NCBI RefSeq assembly: GCF_049532895.1
Contig: NZ_CP064031.1
Location: 1,674,001-1,738,000 of the forward strand
Source of the DNA: Dyella_B acidisoli
GTDB lineage: Bacteria; Pseudomonadota; Gammaproteobacteria; Xanthomonadales; Rhodanobacteraceae
DNA length: 64,000 nucleotides
Direction of reading: 5' to 3'
Below, piece by piece: positions 49,681 through 59,282 of this stretch. A program made the position numbers and the translations under genes. Each line of letters opens with the position of its first letter. Within the stretch, counting starts at the first letter, position 1. Below the pieces are notes generated by a model. The model saw only the letters and a program-made list of their open reading frames with translations. It ran no database searches and was not told where the DNA came from.

Positions 49681-52085
49681 GCGCTCAACATGCGTGCTGC
49701 CACGCGGAGGACGGCAAGGCGCGCGATCCGATCTGCGGCATGAGCGTGGATACGACCGGCGCCAAGCATCGCAGTGATTATGCCGGCGAGACGTTTTATT
49801 TCTGCTGTGCGGGCTGCAAGGCGAAGTTCGATGCAGAGCCTGCACGTTATGCGCAGAACGCGCCGAAGACGATGGCTATACATTCGTCTACGCATGCGAT
49901 GCATAAGCACGAACACCATGAGCCTGCGATTGCCATCCCAGGTGCGACCTACACCTGTCCCATGCATCCTGAGGTGCAACAGGATCACCCCGGCGACTGC
50001 CCGAAATGCGGCATGGCGCTGGAGCCGATGATGCCCAGCCTGGATGAAGACGACACCGACGAAGCGCGAGCAGCATGGCGTCGGTTGTGGCTATTGATCA
50101 TGTTGACGGTGCCGGTGTTTCTGCTGGCCATGCTCCCCCATGCAGGTGTGCATGTACCGCACGCGTGGTCGGGCATGGCGGGATGGAGCGAAGCCTTGCT
50201 TGCCAGCGTGATAGTGCTATGGGGTGGCGCACCGTTCTTCGCACGTGGGTGGCGTTCGCTCAAACCGTGGCAACCGAACATGTACACGCTGATCGCATTG
50301 GGCACAGGCGTGGCGTGGCTCTACAGCGCGTTCGCGTTTCTGGTGCCACAGATGTTTCCAGCAGGTTTTCGCGACATGCACGGCCAAGTCGGTGTGTATT
50401 TCGAATCTGCCGCGGTGATCGTGACATTGGTGACACTCGGCGATTTCCTGGAATGGCGTGCGCGCCGGCGTACCAGCGCCGCGCTGAAAGCCTTGTTGGG
50501 CCTGGTACCCAAGACGGCACGCCGCTTGTCGAAGGGCGAAGAGCAAGATGTGCCGCTGGACGAGGTGATGGCCGGTGACGTGTTGCGCATTCGACCCGGC
50601 GAGAAAGTGCCGGTGGACGGTGTCGTGCTGAGCGGCCACAGCCAAGTGGACGAATCCATGCTCACCGGCGAATCCATGCCGGTGACGAAAGACGAAGGCG
50701 ATCCGCTCACTGGTGGTACGGTCAATCAGCAAGGCGCGTTGACCATGCGTGTGGTGAAAGTCGGCGCATCCACCGTGCTGTCACAGATCGTTGCGCAGGT
50801 GGCGCAGGCGCAACGTAGCAAGGCACCGTTGCAGCGAGTCGCCGATCGCGTGGCTGCGTGGTTCGTGCCGGTTGTCATCGCCGTCGCCGTACTCGCCTTC
50901 GCTGGTTGGGCATTGCTCGGGCCTGAGCCGCGCTTGGCGCATGCGCTGATCGCTGCCGTATCGGTGCTCATCATCGCTTGTCCATGTGCGTTGGGTCTCG
51001 CTACGCCTATTTCGATCATGGTGGCCAGCGGTCGCGGCGCACAGCAAGGATTGCTGTTCAAAGATGCTGCCGCGATCGAAACGATGCGTTATGTCGACAC
51101 GCTGGTGCTGGACAAGACCGGCACGCTGACCGAAGGCAAGCCTTCGCTCAAGTCCATCGAGGTATTCGATCATTACGAGCGCAAACAACTGCTCGCCTTG
51201 GCGGCCAGCCTGGAACAAGCGAGCGAGCACCCGCTGGGCAAGGCGATTATTGGCGCAGCCAGGGAAGAAGGTGTCGACATTCCCGCAGTTGTCGATCCCG
51301 CGACCATCGACTTTCGGGCTCACGTAGGTGGTGGCGTCAGCGGGCAGGTGCAGGGTCATCGGCTGGCCTTCGGCAATGCGTCGCTGATGGAGCAACTGGG
51401 CATATCGCTGGAAGCAGACGCACTCGCAAAAGCGGAGGATTTGCGCGGTGAGGGCGCAACCGTGATGTTCCTGGCCATCGACGGTAAAGTGGCCGGCGTA
51501 TTCAGCGTGAGTGATCGCATCAAGCAGGACACGCCGCAAGCGCTCCTGAGTTTGAACGCAGCCGGCTTGCGCATCGTGATGCTTACGGGTGATCACGCCA
51601 CGACGGCAAATGCGGTTGCGCGAGCATTGGCGATTGACGAAGTCCATGCTGAGGTTTCGCCAGCCGGCAAAGCTGCCGTGATCGAAGCTTTGCGCAAGCA
51701 AGGCCAGCGCGTGGCCATGGCCGGCGACGGGATCAACGATGCCCCCGCGTTGGCTGTCGCCGATATCGGCATCGCGATGGGCCATGGCACGGATGTGGCG
51801 ATGGAAACCGCGCAAGTGACGTTAGTGAAAGGGCAGCTCGGCGGCATTCTGCGTGCACGCGCGTTGTCGAAAGCGACGGTGCGCAATATTCGCCAGAATT
51901 TGTTCTTTGCGTTCATCTACAACGCGCTGGGCGTGCCGCTGGCGGCGGGTGTGTTGTATCCGCTGTTCGGTATCACGTTGTCGCCGATGATTGCTGCGCT
52001 GGCGATGAGCTTGTCGTCGGTGTCGGTGGTGGGAAATGCGTTGCGATTGCGGGGAGCTTCCGTAGGTTGGGTTAGCGGAGCGTAA
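49677..52085 (+). CDS. Heavy-metal P1B-type ATPase with YHS and HMBD domains (CopA-like)
   Basis: 802 residues. The N-terminus carries a YHS domain (RDPICGMSVDTTG...FYFCCAGCKAKF) and a heavy-metal-binding domain (YTCPMHPEVQQDHPGDCPKCGMALEP) in place of the usual HMA repeats. P-type motifs follow: TGESMPV, the membrane CPC site (IIACPCALG), DKTGTLTEG with the phosphorylated Asp, SEHPLG and GDGINDAPAL. CPC-ATPases export Cu(I) or Ag(I), but the metal is inferred only. Coupled to the MerR gene. The last residues (VGWVSGA) and stop codon are encoded by an R1 repeat that has invaded the 3' end. Confidence 0.95.
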   Translation: MSAQHACCHAEDGKARDPICGMSVDTTGAKHRSDYAGETFYFCCAGCKAKFDAEPARYAQNAPKTMAIHSSTHAMHKHEHHEPAIAIPGATYTCPMHPEVQQDHPGDCPKCGMALEPMMPSLDEDDTDEARAAWRRLWLLIMLTVPVFLLAMLPHAGVHVPHAWSGMAGWSEALLASVIVLWGGAPFFARGWRSLKPWQPNMYTLIALGTGVAWLYSAFAFLVPQMFPAGFRDMHGQVGVYFESAAVIVTLVTLGDFLEWRARRRTSAALKALLGLVPKTARRLSKGEEQDVPLDEVMAGDVLRIRPGEKVPVDGVVLSGHSQVDESMLTGESMPVTKDEGDPLTGGTVNQQGALTMRVVKVGASTVLSQIVAQVAQAQRSKAPLQRVADRVAAWFVPVVIAVAVLAFAGWALLGPEPRLAHALIAAVSVLIIACPCALGLATPISIMVASGRGAQQGLLFKDAAAIETMRYVDTLVLDKTGTLTEGKPSLKSIEVFDHYERKQLLALAASLEQASEHPLGKAIIGAAREEGVDIPAVVDPATIDFRAHVGGGVSGQVQGHRLAFGNASLMEQLGISLEADALAKAEDLRGEGATVMFLAIDGKVAGVFSVSDRIKQDTPQALLSLNAAGLRIVMLTGDHATTANAVARALAIDEVHAEVSPAGKAAVIEALRKQGQRVAMAGDGINDAPALAVADIGIAMGHGTDVAMETAQVTLVKGQLGGILRARALSKATVRNIRQNLFFAFIYNALGVPLAAGVLYPLFGITLSPMIAALAMSLSSVSVVGNALRLRGASVGWVSGA

Positions 52086-52138
52086 CCCAGCAATGCTGCT
52101 TCGATTGTGTTGGGTTACGCTGCGCTAACCCAACCTAC
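52062..52138. repeat. R1-family inverted repeat pair overlapping the ATPase 3' end
   Basis: GTAGGTTGGGTTAGCGGAGC at the left and GCTGCGCTAACCCAACCTAC at the right. The left arm is read in frame by the P-type ATPase and provides its TAA stop. Confidence 0.9.
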
Positions 52139-52282
52139 AAACAGCCCGCCAGGCGTTTGTTAGCTGACGTTGAAATTTTTTTCACTGCATCAAGACTTCA
52201 GATACAGATGAGTATCGTCATGATCTCTCTGTACGGCACGGAAGCGTGCCGTGCGCTGTCAGGGTTTTTTGGAGTCTTAGCA

Positions 52283-52666
52283 ATGGCAAATCAAAGTTCA
52301 GGCAACAACCGTGGAGGACAGGGAGGCGGGCGTGGATTCGCCGGCATGGACGAAGCGCGGCAACGCGAGATCGCCAGTCAGGGTGGGCGTGCGGCCCACG
52401 AGAGCGGTCACGCGCACGAGTTCTCCTCACAGGAAGCGCGTAAGGCGGGCCGCAAGGGCGGCGAAGCGGTGAGTCAGAATCGTGAGCACATGTCGGCCAT
52501 CGGCCAGAAAGGTGGCGAGGCGGTCAGTGGAGATCGTGGACACATGGCAGACATCGGTCGCAAGGGTGGTGAGCGCAGCCACGGCGGCGGCTCGCATGCA
52601 CGCTCTCGCGATACCACTAGCGAGCGGCAAGGTGAAGCCGGCGGGCAAGATCACAAGAACGTCTGA
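52283..52666 (+). CDS. KGG-repeat stress protein (YciG/Con-10-like)
   Basis: 127 residues from the ATG at 52283. Low complexity and strongly hydrophilic, with repeated KGG motifs: SQGGRAAHESG, GRKGGEAVSQNREHMSAIGQKGGEAVSGDRGHMADIGRKGGERSHGG. This spacing of KGG units with charged residues is typical of the stress-induced KGG family, which is often under general stress control. Function unknown; probably an unstructured cytoplasmic protectant. Its own ribosome site (TTTTGGAG) lies nine bases upstream; nothing in the neighbourhood is linked. Confidence 0.88.
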   Translation: MANQSSGNNRGGQGGGRGFAGMDEARQREIASQGGRAAHESGHAHEFSSQEARKAGRKGGEAVSQNREHMSAIGQKGGEAVSGDRGHMADIGRKGGERSHGGGSHARSRDTTSERQGEAGGQDHKNV

Positions 52667-52763
52667 ACCGCGACGTTCTCCCTCCCCTAAGTGCAGGGGA
52701 GGGAATCGCTTTACGTCGGCGTCAACATCGTGAAGACGCTATGCGTGGCAGGTCGTTCCAGGC

Positions 52764-53423
52764 TCAATCGCGATCCGGTGCACCCAGCGGGAAAAATGAG
52801 CGATACGGCCGCGCCTCGTCCACGGCACGCGCGAACGACGGGCGCGCAAGCAAGCGCTTGCGATAGGCGATGAGGTTGCTGAAGGCCGGATCGATGCGAT
52901 GCGTCCAGTCTGCATAGAGCAGCGACGGCGCAGCACTGCAATCGGCCAAACTAAAGCTGTCGCCGGCAACCCATTCGCGGCCTGCCAGGGTTTTGTCCAG
53001 CCACGCGTAGGCAGTGTCGAGCGCCTCTCGCGCTTCGCGCACGCCATATAAATCGTGCTCGTTTTCCGAGCGCATGGCGTCGAACACGATCTTCTGTACT
53101 GGCGTGGAAATGTAATGATCGAAGAAGCGATCCAGATGCCGTACTTCGAGCGCATCACGTGCGTTCGCAGGCAGTAGCGACACCGGCCCCGGATAGTGCA
53201 GGGCGAGGTGCTCGATGATGATGCTCGATTCCGTGATCGGCCGGCCGCCATCGATCAGCAGCGGAAAGCGCTTGATCGGCCACATCGCCGCGAACTCGGC
53301 GTAGTTCTCCGGTTGCTCATTCGACAGCGTGCGCCACTCGAAGGGAATGCCGTTTTCGTAAAGTGCGATGAGCACTTTTTGGCAGTAGGCGGAGAAAGGG
53401 TGGGCGTATAGCTTCAGGTTCAT
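52764..53423 (-). CDS. Glutathione S-transferase family protein
   Basis: 219 residues. The N-terminal thioredoxin-like domain has LKLYAHPFSAYCQKVLIALYENGIPFEWRTL (catalytic Ser/Cys region) and FPLLIDGGRPITESSIIIEHLAL with the glutathione-binding ES motif. The C-terminal helical domain ends AYAWLDKTLAGREWVAGDSFSLADCSAAPSLLYADW with the conserved N-capping SLAD. It conjugates or reduces with glutathione; the substrate is unknown. Monocistronic. Confidence 0.93.
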   Translation of the reverse strand: MNLKLYAHPFSAYCQKVLIALYENGIPFEWRTLSNEQPENYAEFAAMWPIKRFPLLIDGGRPITESSIIIEHLALHYPGPVSLLPANARDALEVRHLDRFFDHYISTPVQKIVFDAMRSENEHDLYGVREAREALDTAYAWLDKTLAGREWVAGDSFSLADCSAAPSLLYADWTHRIDPAFSNLIAYRKRLLARPSFARAVDEARPYRSFFPLGAPDRD

Positions 53424-53503
53424 CGACGGGCTCCGTGAGGGGGCTTTATCCGGCGACGAACGAGATGGAGGGGAATCGACAACAATCTTCCTGAGTGAAT
53501 CCT

Positions 53504-53636
53504 TCTTCCTTCGGGAGAGGGGCCCGAGAGGCGGGGGAGGGTTCGGGCGAAGCGCAGTGACGACTTCTCACGCAAGTTCTGCCATCACGCCCTGATCGTA
53601 CCCTCACCCCAACCCCTCTCCCGGAGGGAGAGGGGT
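53504..53636. repeat. R3-family inverted repeat pair (variant)
   Basis: CCTTCTTCCTTCGGGAGAGG-type left hairpin and a right hairpin CCCCTCTCCCGGAGGGAGAG, joined by CCTCACCCCAACC. It lies between the GST start and the ald stop. Confidence 0.8.
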
Positions 53637-53648
53637 TCGTACTCGGCA

Positions 53649-54767
<1,119 letters not shown>

Positions 54768-54933
54768 GACTCGCTCTCTCGACAGATGGTGGGGGAAGGT
54801 TGCTGCGCCAGCCTTCCGTGATCGGCGCGGCGCGCAGTATGATCGAGGTGTTGCGCAATTTCTCGCTTATTACGACATGAAATCCGGTCATTTTTCGCAT
54901 TGACTGCCAAGTTTCGATGAAAACGTAGAATTT

Positions 54934-55407
54934 ATGACGAACCCTAATTTCCCCCTGGATGACCGGGACCGAGCCATCCTCAGACTGCTGCAGGAAGACG
55001 GTCGTTTGGCCAATGCGGAACTGGCCATGCGCATCAATCTTTCCCCCTCGGCCTGCCTGCGGCGGGTGAAGCTGCTGGAAGACCACGGTCTGATTTCCCG
55101 CTACGTCATGCTGCTGGATGAAAAAAAGGCGGGCCTGTCAGGCACGGCCTTCGTGCTGGTTACCCTCGACCAGCAAGGCCGTGCGGCCTTGGATGCCTTC
55201 GAGGAGGCTATCCAGAAGCACCCCGAAGTCACCGAATGCTGTTTGCTCGCCGGAGCGGCGGATTACATGGTGCGTGTGGCGTACGCCGACTCTGTCGACT
55301 TCGAGCGCATCCACACCGAGATCCTTACGCAACTACCGGGCGTGGTACGCGTGCAGTCGACGCTGGCTTTGCGTACGGTGAAGCGCACTACTGCGTTGCC
55401 GGTGTGA
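54934..55407 (+). CDS. Lrp/AsnC-family regulator, likely regulator of ald
   Basis: 157 residues. The winged helix (LDDRDRAILRLLQEDGRLANAELAMRINLSPSACLRRVKLLEDHGLIS) is followed by the RAM ligand-binding domain (FVLVTLDQQGRAALDAFEEAI...ECCLLAGAADYMVRVAYADSVDFERIHTEILTQLPGVVRVQSTLALRTVK). Lrp-type regulators bind amino acids, often alanine here given the divergent ald gene. The shared intergenic region 54768-54933 would hold the operators. Confidence 0.93.
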   Translation: MTNPNFPLDDRDRAILRLLQEDGRLANAELAMRINLSPSACLRRVKLLEDHGLISRYVMLLDEKKAGLSGTAFVLVTLDQQGRAALDAFEEAIQKHPEVTECCLLAGAADYMVRVAYADSVDFERIHTEILTQLPGVVRVQSTLALRTVKRTTALPV

Positions 55408-55658
55408 ATGATGATGTGCATAAGTGATGTTGGGGGTTGCACCCCAACCTATGAGCTTTCATAGCAACTTGCGAGATTCTTATGAATCGCGCAAGACGTT
55501 TAATAACGTGATGACGACGTGAAGTCTTATGAAAAGTCGTTGACCGCTTATGAGTGCTTGGTCTATATGTTCGCAACGGCTTCGCAATGAAGCCGTTTTC
55601 GTGTGTGAGCAAACCATGTTGGTTTCAACATCCCTTTCACCAAGGTGAGGAGAAAGTC
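55408..55658 (+). promoter_or_regulatory. lanA upstream region with leader hairpin
   Basis: A short R1-type hairpin (TTGGGGGTTGCACCCCAACC, 55431-55450) comes first. Hairpins GCGAGATTC/GAATCGCGC and AACGGCTT/AAGCCGTT (55575-55597) follow; the last is trailed by TTTTCG and could act as a weak attenuator. The TCTTATGA/CTTATGAG motif recurs three times (about 55478, 55526, 55547). No promoter could be assigned with confidence. Confidence 0.4.
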
Positions 55659-55862
55659 ATGCTCAACGCTTCACAGGAACAGATCAATCATTGGCGCAAT
55701 CACGCGGACGAGAACAGCCCTGCTGGTCCGCTTTATGTCAGCGGCGAGTTTGCCGAATCCGACATCACTTCCAAATCCAATACGATCACTCTGAACATCG
55801 CGTGCAATTCGGGCCGGTGCGGTACGGTTTGTTCCGGTTCCGCGGGTCATCCGTGCTGCTGA
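55659..55862 (+). CDS. Class II lanthipeptide precursor peptide (LanA)
   Basis: 67 residues with a good ribosome site (GAGGAG). The N-terminus MLNASQEQINHWRNHADE is a soluble leader; the middle block PAGPLYVSGEFAESDIT may be the recognition segment. The C-terminus is rich in Ser, Thr, Gly and Cys (NIACNSGRCGTVCSGSAG and the terminal HPCC), with cysteines at 49, 54, 58, 66 and 67 that could form (methyl)lanthionine rings. The modifying enzyme LanM starts six bases later. The classical double-glycine cleavage site is not evident. I recall a family of short proteins (DUF6229) with a similar PAGPLY block but could not check. Product: a modified peptide of unknown activity. Confidence 0.82.
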   Translation: MLNASQEQINHWRNHADENSPAGPLYVSGEFAESDITSKSNTITLNIACNSGRCGTVCSGSAGHPCC

Positions 55863-55868
55863 TTCGCA

Positions 55869-58745
55869 GTGGCATTCAAAAGTTTTACCGATAATTTCAC
55901 CGCATCGCTGGGTTGTCTGCTTGCGCCTTCGCTGGGCAGGCTGGCAACCCAGCTTGTGCTTATTCCTGAGCTCTCGTCGCGCGAGCGCGAAATCATCCTG
56001 GATGAAACCCGGGAATCGCTTTGCAGTGTGTTGCATGGGAAGCTTACGCGACTGCTTCTGCTTGAACTGAATGCCGCGCGTGTAAGCGAGCGCTTGAACG
56101 GTGCGGATGGGGCTGAACGATGGCATGAGTTTCTCGAACTCTCCGCGCAGTTTTCGTTTTGGGAGGAGCAGGCGGAGCACTATCCCTCGCTGCTGCAACG
56201 AGTCGAATGCATCGTGCGCAACCGGTGCGACGCGTCGTTGTTGTTTGCCAGACGATGGGTAGCCGACCGCGCCAGTCTCAATGCGTTGTGCGGCACGCAT
56301 GTTGGTGAACTGACAGAACTGAGTTTTGGCGCAGGTGATAGCCATCGCGGCGGTTTCACCGTAGCCCTGCTTCGCTGCGAGGGTGGACGCGTGGTTTACA
56401 AGCCACGCTCGATGGCGATCGATGTAAGCCTGCAAGATTTCATCAACGCATTGGCGAAGGAGCATGGCAGTGCGTTGAATATTCGCGTACCGCGTGTCGT
56501 TGATCGCGATGATTACGGATGGGGCGAATTTGTCGAACATCGCTACGCCGCCGACCATGATGAATTGAGCGGTTTCTATCGCGGTATCGGTCATTGGCTG
56601 GCGATCATGCATTTGCTCGGTGCCAGCGACCTGCATGCGGAAAATCTGATCGCGCACGGCGACACGCCAGTAGTCGTCGATTGCGAAACCCTCTTCACGC
56701 CGAAGATCGCCATGCCGCCTTCGGGTTTCGGCAAGGCGCTCGATTATGCCTCCTCGCTGATAGCCGGCACCGTGCTCAATATCGGCCTGTTGCCGGGGCG
56801 TGCACAGACACTGGGATGGCGTGGCGTTGATTATTCCGGAATTGGTTTGCTGCCCGGCCAGCAGCCGATGATGCCGCAACCGGCGATTTTGAAAGCCGGC
56901 ACCGACGAGGCTTATCTCGGCACCACCATGGTGCCCGTGCCGATTGCGCAAAATCATCCCAGCCCTGAGCCGGCTCTGGCGACTTATTGGCCGCAGGCGC
57001 TGGAGGCTTTCGATCAACTGACCGCTACGCTGCGGCGGCTCGACACGGCAGGCGCCTTGGAGCCGCGCTTGCGTGCCTTCGACGATTGCCGCGTGCGCGT
57101 AGTGTTGAGGGCCACCGAAGCCTATGCCGAAATTGCCCGCATGCTGTGGCATCCGGTGTCCTTGCACAACGAAGCACAAGCCAGGCAGCGCGCGCGGCAT
57201 CTGTTGGCGAGCATGGCGGCCAACGTCGTTTCGGCGCCAAGTGATCCTGAGGTGATCGAAAGCGAAATAGAGGATCTGCTGGTCGGCGACATTCCTTTTT
57301 TCAGCACGCGTGTAAGCGACGGCCAATTGGAAGGTTCACGCGGCGTCAAATGGTTGCAACCGAACCACCTGGCCCAGGCAGCGTTGAAGCATTGGCGTGC
57401 TTCCGATTTCGCGTTCGAGCGCAATGTGATCCGTGCCGCGATGGTCAGCGCCTACCTCAACGATGGATGGACATCGCACTTGGGTACGCTTGCGCCTGCC
57501 GTGATTCGCAGTGGAGATCTGGACGCACGGCGCCGTGCGCAGGCCGCGCGCATCATGCAGGGCTTGGTGAAGCACGCCATTCGCGGCGATGACGGCAGCG
57601 TCGCCTGGATTGCACCGGTGCTCAATCCCACCGGCTGGTCGGTGCAGTTGCTCGGCGTGGATTTGTACGGCGGTCTGTCCGGCGTCGCGCTGCTTGCCGC
57701 TGCGTACGTGCGTGAGACGCGTGCGGGCCGCGCAGATCCGGTTGCCGGTATCGAAGAACTTTCCGGCGCGATTCAGCACACCTTGCGCTTGAGTGAAGAG
57801 CAACTGGCCAATACTTCGCACGGCGACATCAAAGTGCGTCCGCCGACGCCTGGTGCCTACCTCGGTTTAGGGGCGCAAATCTGGACGCTGCTGATGCTGG
57901 CGCAGTGGAGCAATCACAGCAGCGATGAACTGCAGCGTGCGACTGTCTTGGCCGAAGGCATGCTGGAAGCGGCCACTGCCGATGACATGAACGACATTCT
58001 CTCCGGTCGCGCAGGCGCCATTCCGCCCTTGCTGGCACTGGCCGAATACACGCACAACCCGCGCTTTCTAGAGATCGCCATCCAGATCGGCGATCAATTG
58101 CGCGAACTGGCACGGCATGACGGCGATCGTGCGTGTTGGGTGCAGCCGCAAATGTGGCCGGAGGGCCTTGGTGGCTATTCGCACGGCGTAACCGGCGTCG
58201 GCTGGGCGCTTAGCAAGCTGGCGCGCGCAACGGGCGAAAGCCGCTTTGAGGCATTGGCGCAAGCGGCGTTCCGCTTCGAAGATGCCACCTTCGACGAAGA
58301 AGAACAGAGCTGGATAGATCTGCGCAATCTGGGTGGGCCCAAGATTGCGGCCGTGTGGTGCCATGGTTCGATGGGTATCGGACTGGCGCATCTGGATCTC
58401 GATCCCAAATTTAACCATCCACGTACCGAACTCCTGTTGCGTCGCGCGGCGGCGACGACGATACGTATGGGCCTCGGTTGGAACCATTGCTTATGTCACG
58501 GCGATCTCGGTGCGTGGGAGTTGTTGGATCAGCTCATGGCCCGCGGCGTGGAGCTGGCCGGCATGACGCGTGAAAGCCTGATGGCACGGATACTGTCGAG
58601 CCTGGAAGAGCACGGCCCCTCCTGCGGCTTGACTAAGGAAGTATTCGTGCCTGGGTTGATGGCCGGCGTAGGCGGCATTGCCTATCAGTTGCTGCGGATG
58701 CATCCGGAGAGCCGCTTGCCATCGATATTGATGATCGGGTCGTAG
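55869..58745 (+). CDS. Class II lanthionine synthetase (LanM)
   Basis: 958 residues from a GTG at 55869. The N-terminal dehydratase (DUF4135, about 100-480) shows VVYKPRSMAIDVSLQDFINAL (nucleotide-site lysine), ASDLHAENLIAHGDTPVVVDCETLF (metal- and phosphate-site residues) and FVEHRYAADHDELSGFYRGIGHWLAIMHLL. The LanC-like cyclase domain (about 620-950) has the zinc ligands Cys831 (AAVWCHGSMGIGL), Cys876 and His877 (WNHCLCHGDLG), with YSHGVTGVGWALSKLA. It dehydrates Ser/Thr of the adjacent precursor and closes thioether rings. No LanT, LanP or immunity gene is next to it. The stop codon comes from an R1 repeat, so the C-terminus may have been trimmed. Confidence 0.95.
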   Translation: MAFKSFTDNFTASLGCLLAPSLGRLATQLVLIPELSSREREIILDETRESLCSVLHGKLTRLLLLELNAARVSERLNGADGAERWHEFLELSAQFSFWEEQAEHYPSLLQRVECIVRNRCDASLLFARRWVADRASLNALCGTHVGELTELSFGAGDSHRGGFTVALLRCEGGRVVYKPRSMAIDVSLQDFINALAKEHGSALNIRVPRVVDRDDYGWGEFVEHRYAADHDELSGFYRGIGHWLAIMHLLGASDLHAENLIAHGDTPVVVDCETLFTPKIAMPPSGFGKALDYASSLIAGTVLNIGLLPGRAQTLGWRGVDYSGIGLLPGQQPMMPQPAILKAGTDEAYLGTTMVPVPIAQNHPSPEPALATYWPQALEAFDQLTATLRRLDTAGALEPRLRAFDDCRVRVVLRATEAYAEIARMLWHPVSLHNEAQARQRARHLLASMAANVVSAPSDPEVIESEIEDLLVGDIPFFSTRVSDGQLEGSRGVKWLQPNHLAQAALKHWRASDFAFERNVIRAAMVSAYLNDGWTSHLGTLAPAVIRSGDLDARRRAQAARIMQGLVKHAIRGDDGSVAWIAPVLNPTGWSVQLLGVDLYGGLSGVALLAAAYVRETRAGRADPVAGIEELSGAIQHTLRLSEEQLANTSHGDIKVRPPTPGAYLGLGAQIWTLLMLAQWSNHSSDELQRATVLAEGMLEAATADDMNDILSGRAGAIPPLLALAEYTHNPRFLEIAIQIGDQLRELARHDGDRACWVQPQMWPEGLGGYSHGVTGVGWALSKLARATGESRFEALAQAAFRFEDATFDEEEQSWIDLRNLGGPKIAAVWCHGSMGIGLAHLDLDPKFNHPRTELLLRRAAATTIRMGLGWNHCLCHGDLGAWELLDQLMARGVELAGMTRESLMARILSSLEEHGPSCGLTKEVFVPGLMAGVGGIAYQLLRMHPESRLPSILMIGS

Positions 58746-58815
58746 GTTAGGGTGCACCCCCCCGCATGGCCATGCGTGCATGCATCAGGATGTTGGGGTT
58801 TGCACCTCAACCTAC
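58742..58815. repeat. R1-family inverted repeat pair at the lanM stop
   Basis: GTAGGTTAGGGTGCACCCC and GGGGTTTGCACCTCAACCTAC form the pair. The TAG at 58743-58745 ends lanM. Confidence 0.8.
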
Positions 58816-58851
58816 GGCATTGCCATGGATCAACAAAGAGGTAGGTCGACA

Positions 58852-59181
58852 ATGGCACGCGACCAAGGGCTCGAAGCACTGTTGAGCGAAGATCTGCAAG
58901 GAGAGCGCGGTCTCACCGAAAAAGCCATGTTCGGTGGTTGGGCATGGCTGGTGAACGGCAATCTTTTATGCGGCGCCCGCAGTGATGGATTGCTGGTGCG
59001 ACTCGGCAAGGACAAGGATGCCTGGGCATTGAAGCTGCGCGGCATCGTTCCGATGAGCATGGGCGAGCGTCGCATGCATGGTTGGGTACGTGCGGCGCCG
59101 GAAGCTTATGGCGACGATGCCTTGCGTCGAAAATTGTTGGATGCAGCGCTTGCCTTTGTTCAGTCGCTTCCAAAAAAGTGA
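58852..59181 (+). CDS. TfoX N-terminal domain protein
   Basis: 109 residues from the ATG at 58852 (AGAGGTAGG upstream; other in-frame ATGs are at 58780 and 58825). The TfoX_N pattern is clear: LEALLSEDLQGERGLTEKAMFGGWAWLVNGNLLCGARSDGLLVRLG...MSMGERRMHGWVRAAPEAYGDDALRRKLLDAALAFVQSL. Full-length TfoX regulates competence, but single-domain proteins of this kind are common and uncharacterised. The IS1111 copy begins two bases after its stop codon, so the gene is intact although the insertion abuts it. Confidence 0.85.
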   Translation: MARDQGLEALLSEDLQGERGLTEKAMFGGWAWLVNGNLLCGARSDGLLVRLGKDKDAWALKLRGIVPMSMGERRMHGWVRAAPEAYGDDALRRKLLDAALAFVQSLPKK

Positions 59182-59282
59182 GTCGTAATTACATGGACTC
59201 GCCCCCGCGCTAAATAAGGCCTCATGGGCCAGCGGTGGAGAGTAAAACTATCCACCGTTCTGTAACGAGCGAGGGCGAGTCC

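Noticed and set aside
55671..57326. 551-codon reverse-strand frame overlapping lanA and lanM
   Set aside because: Antisense shadow of a well-supported LanM and its precursor; composition and lack of domains argue against it.
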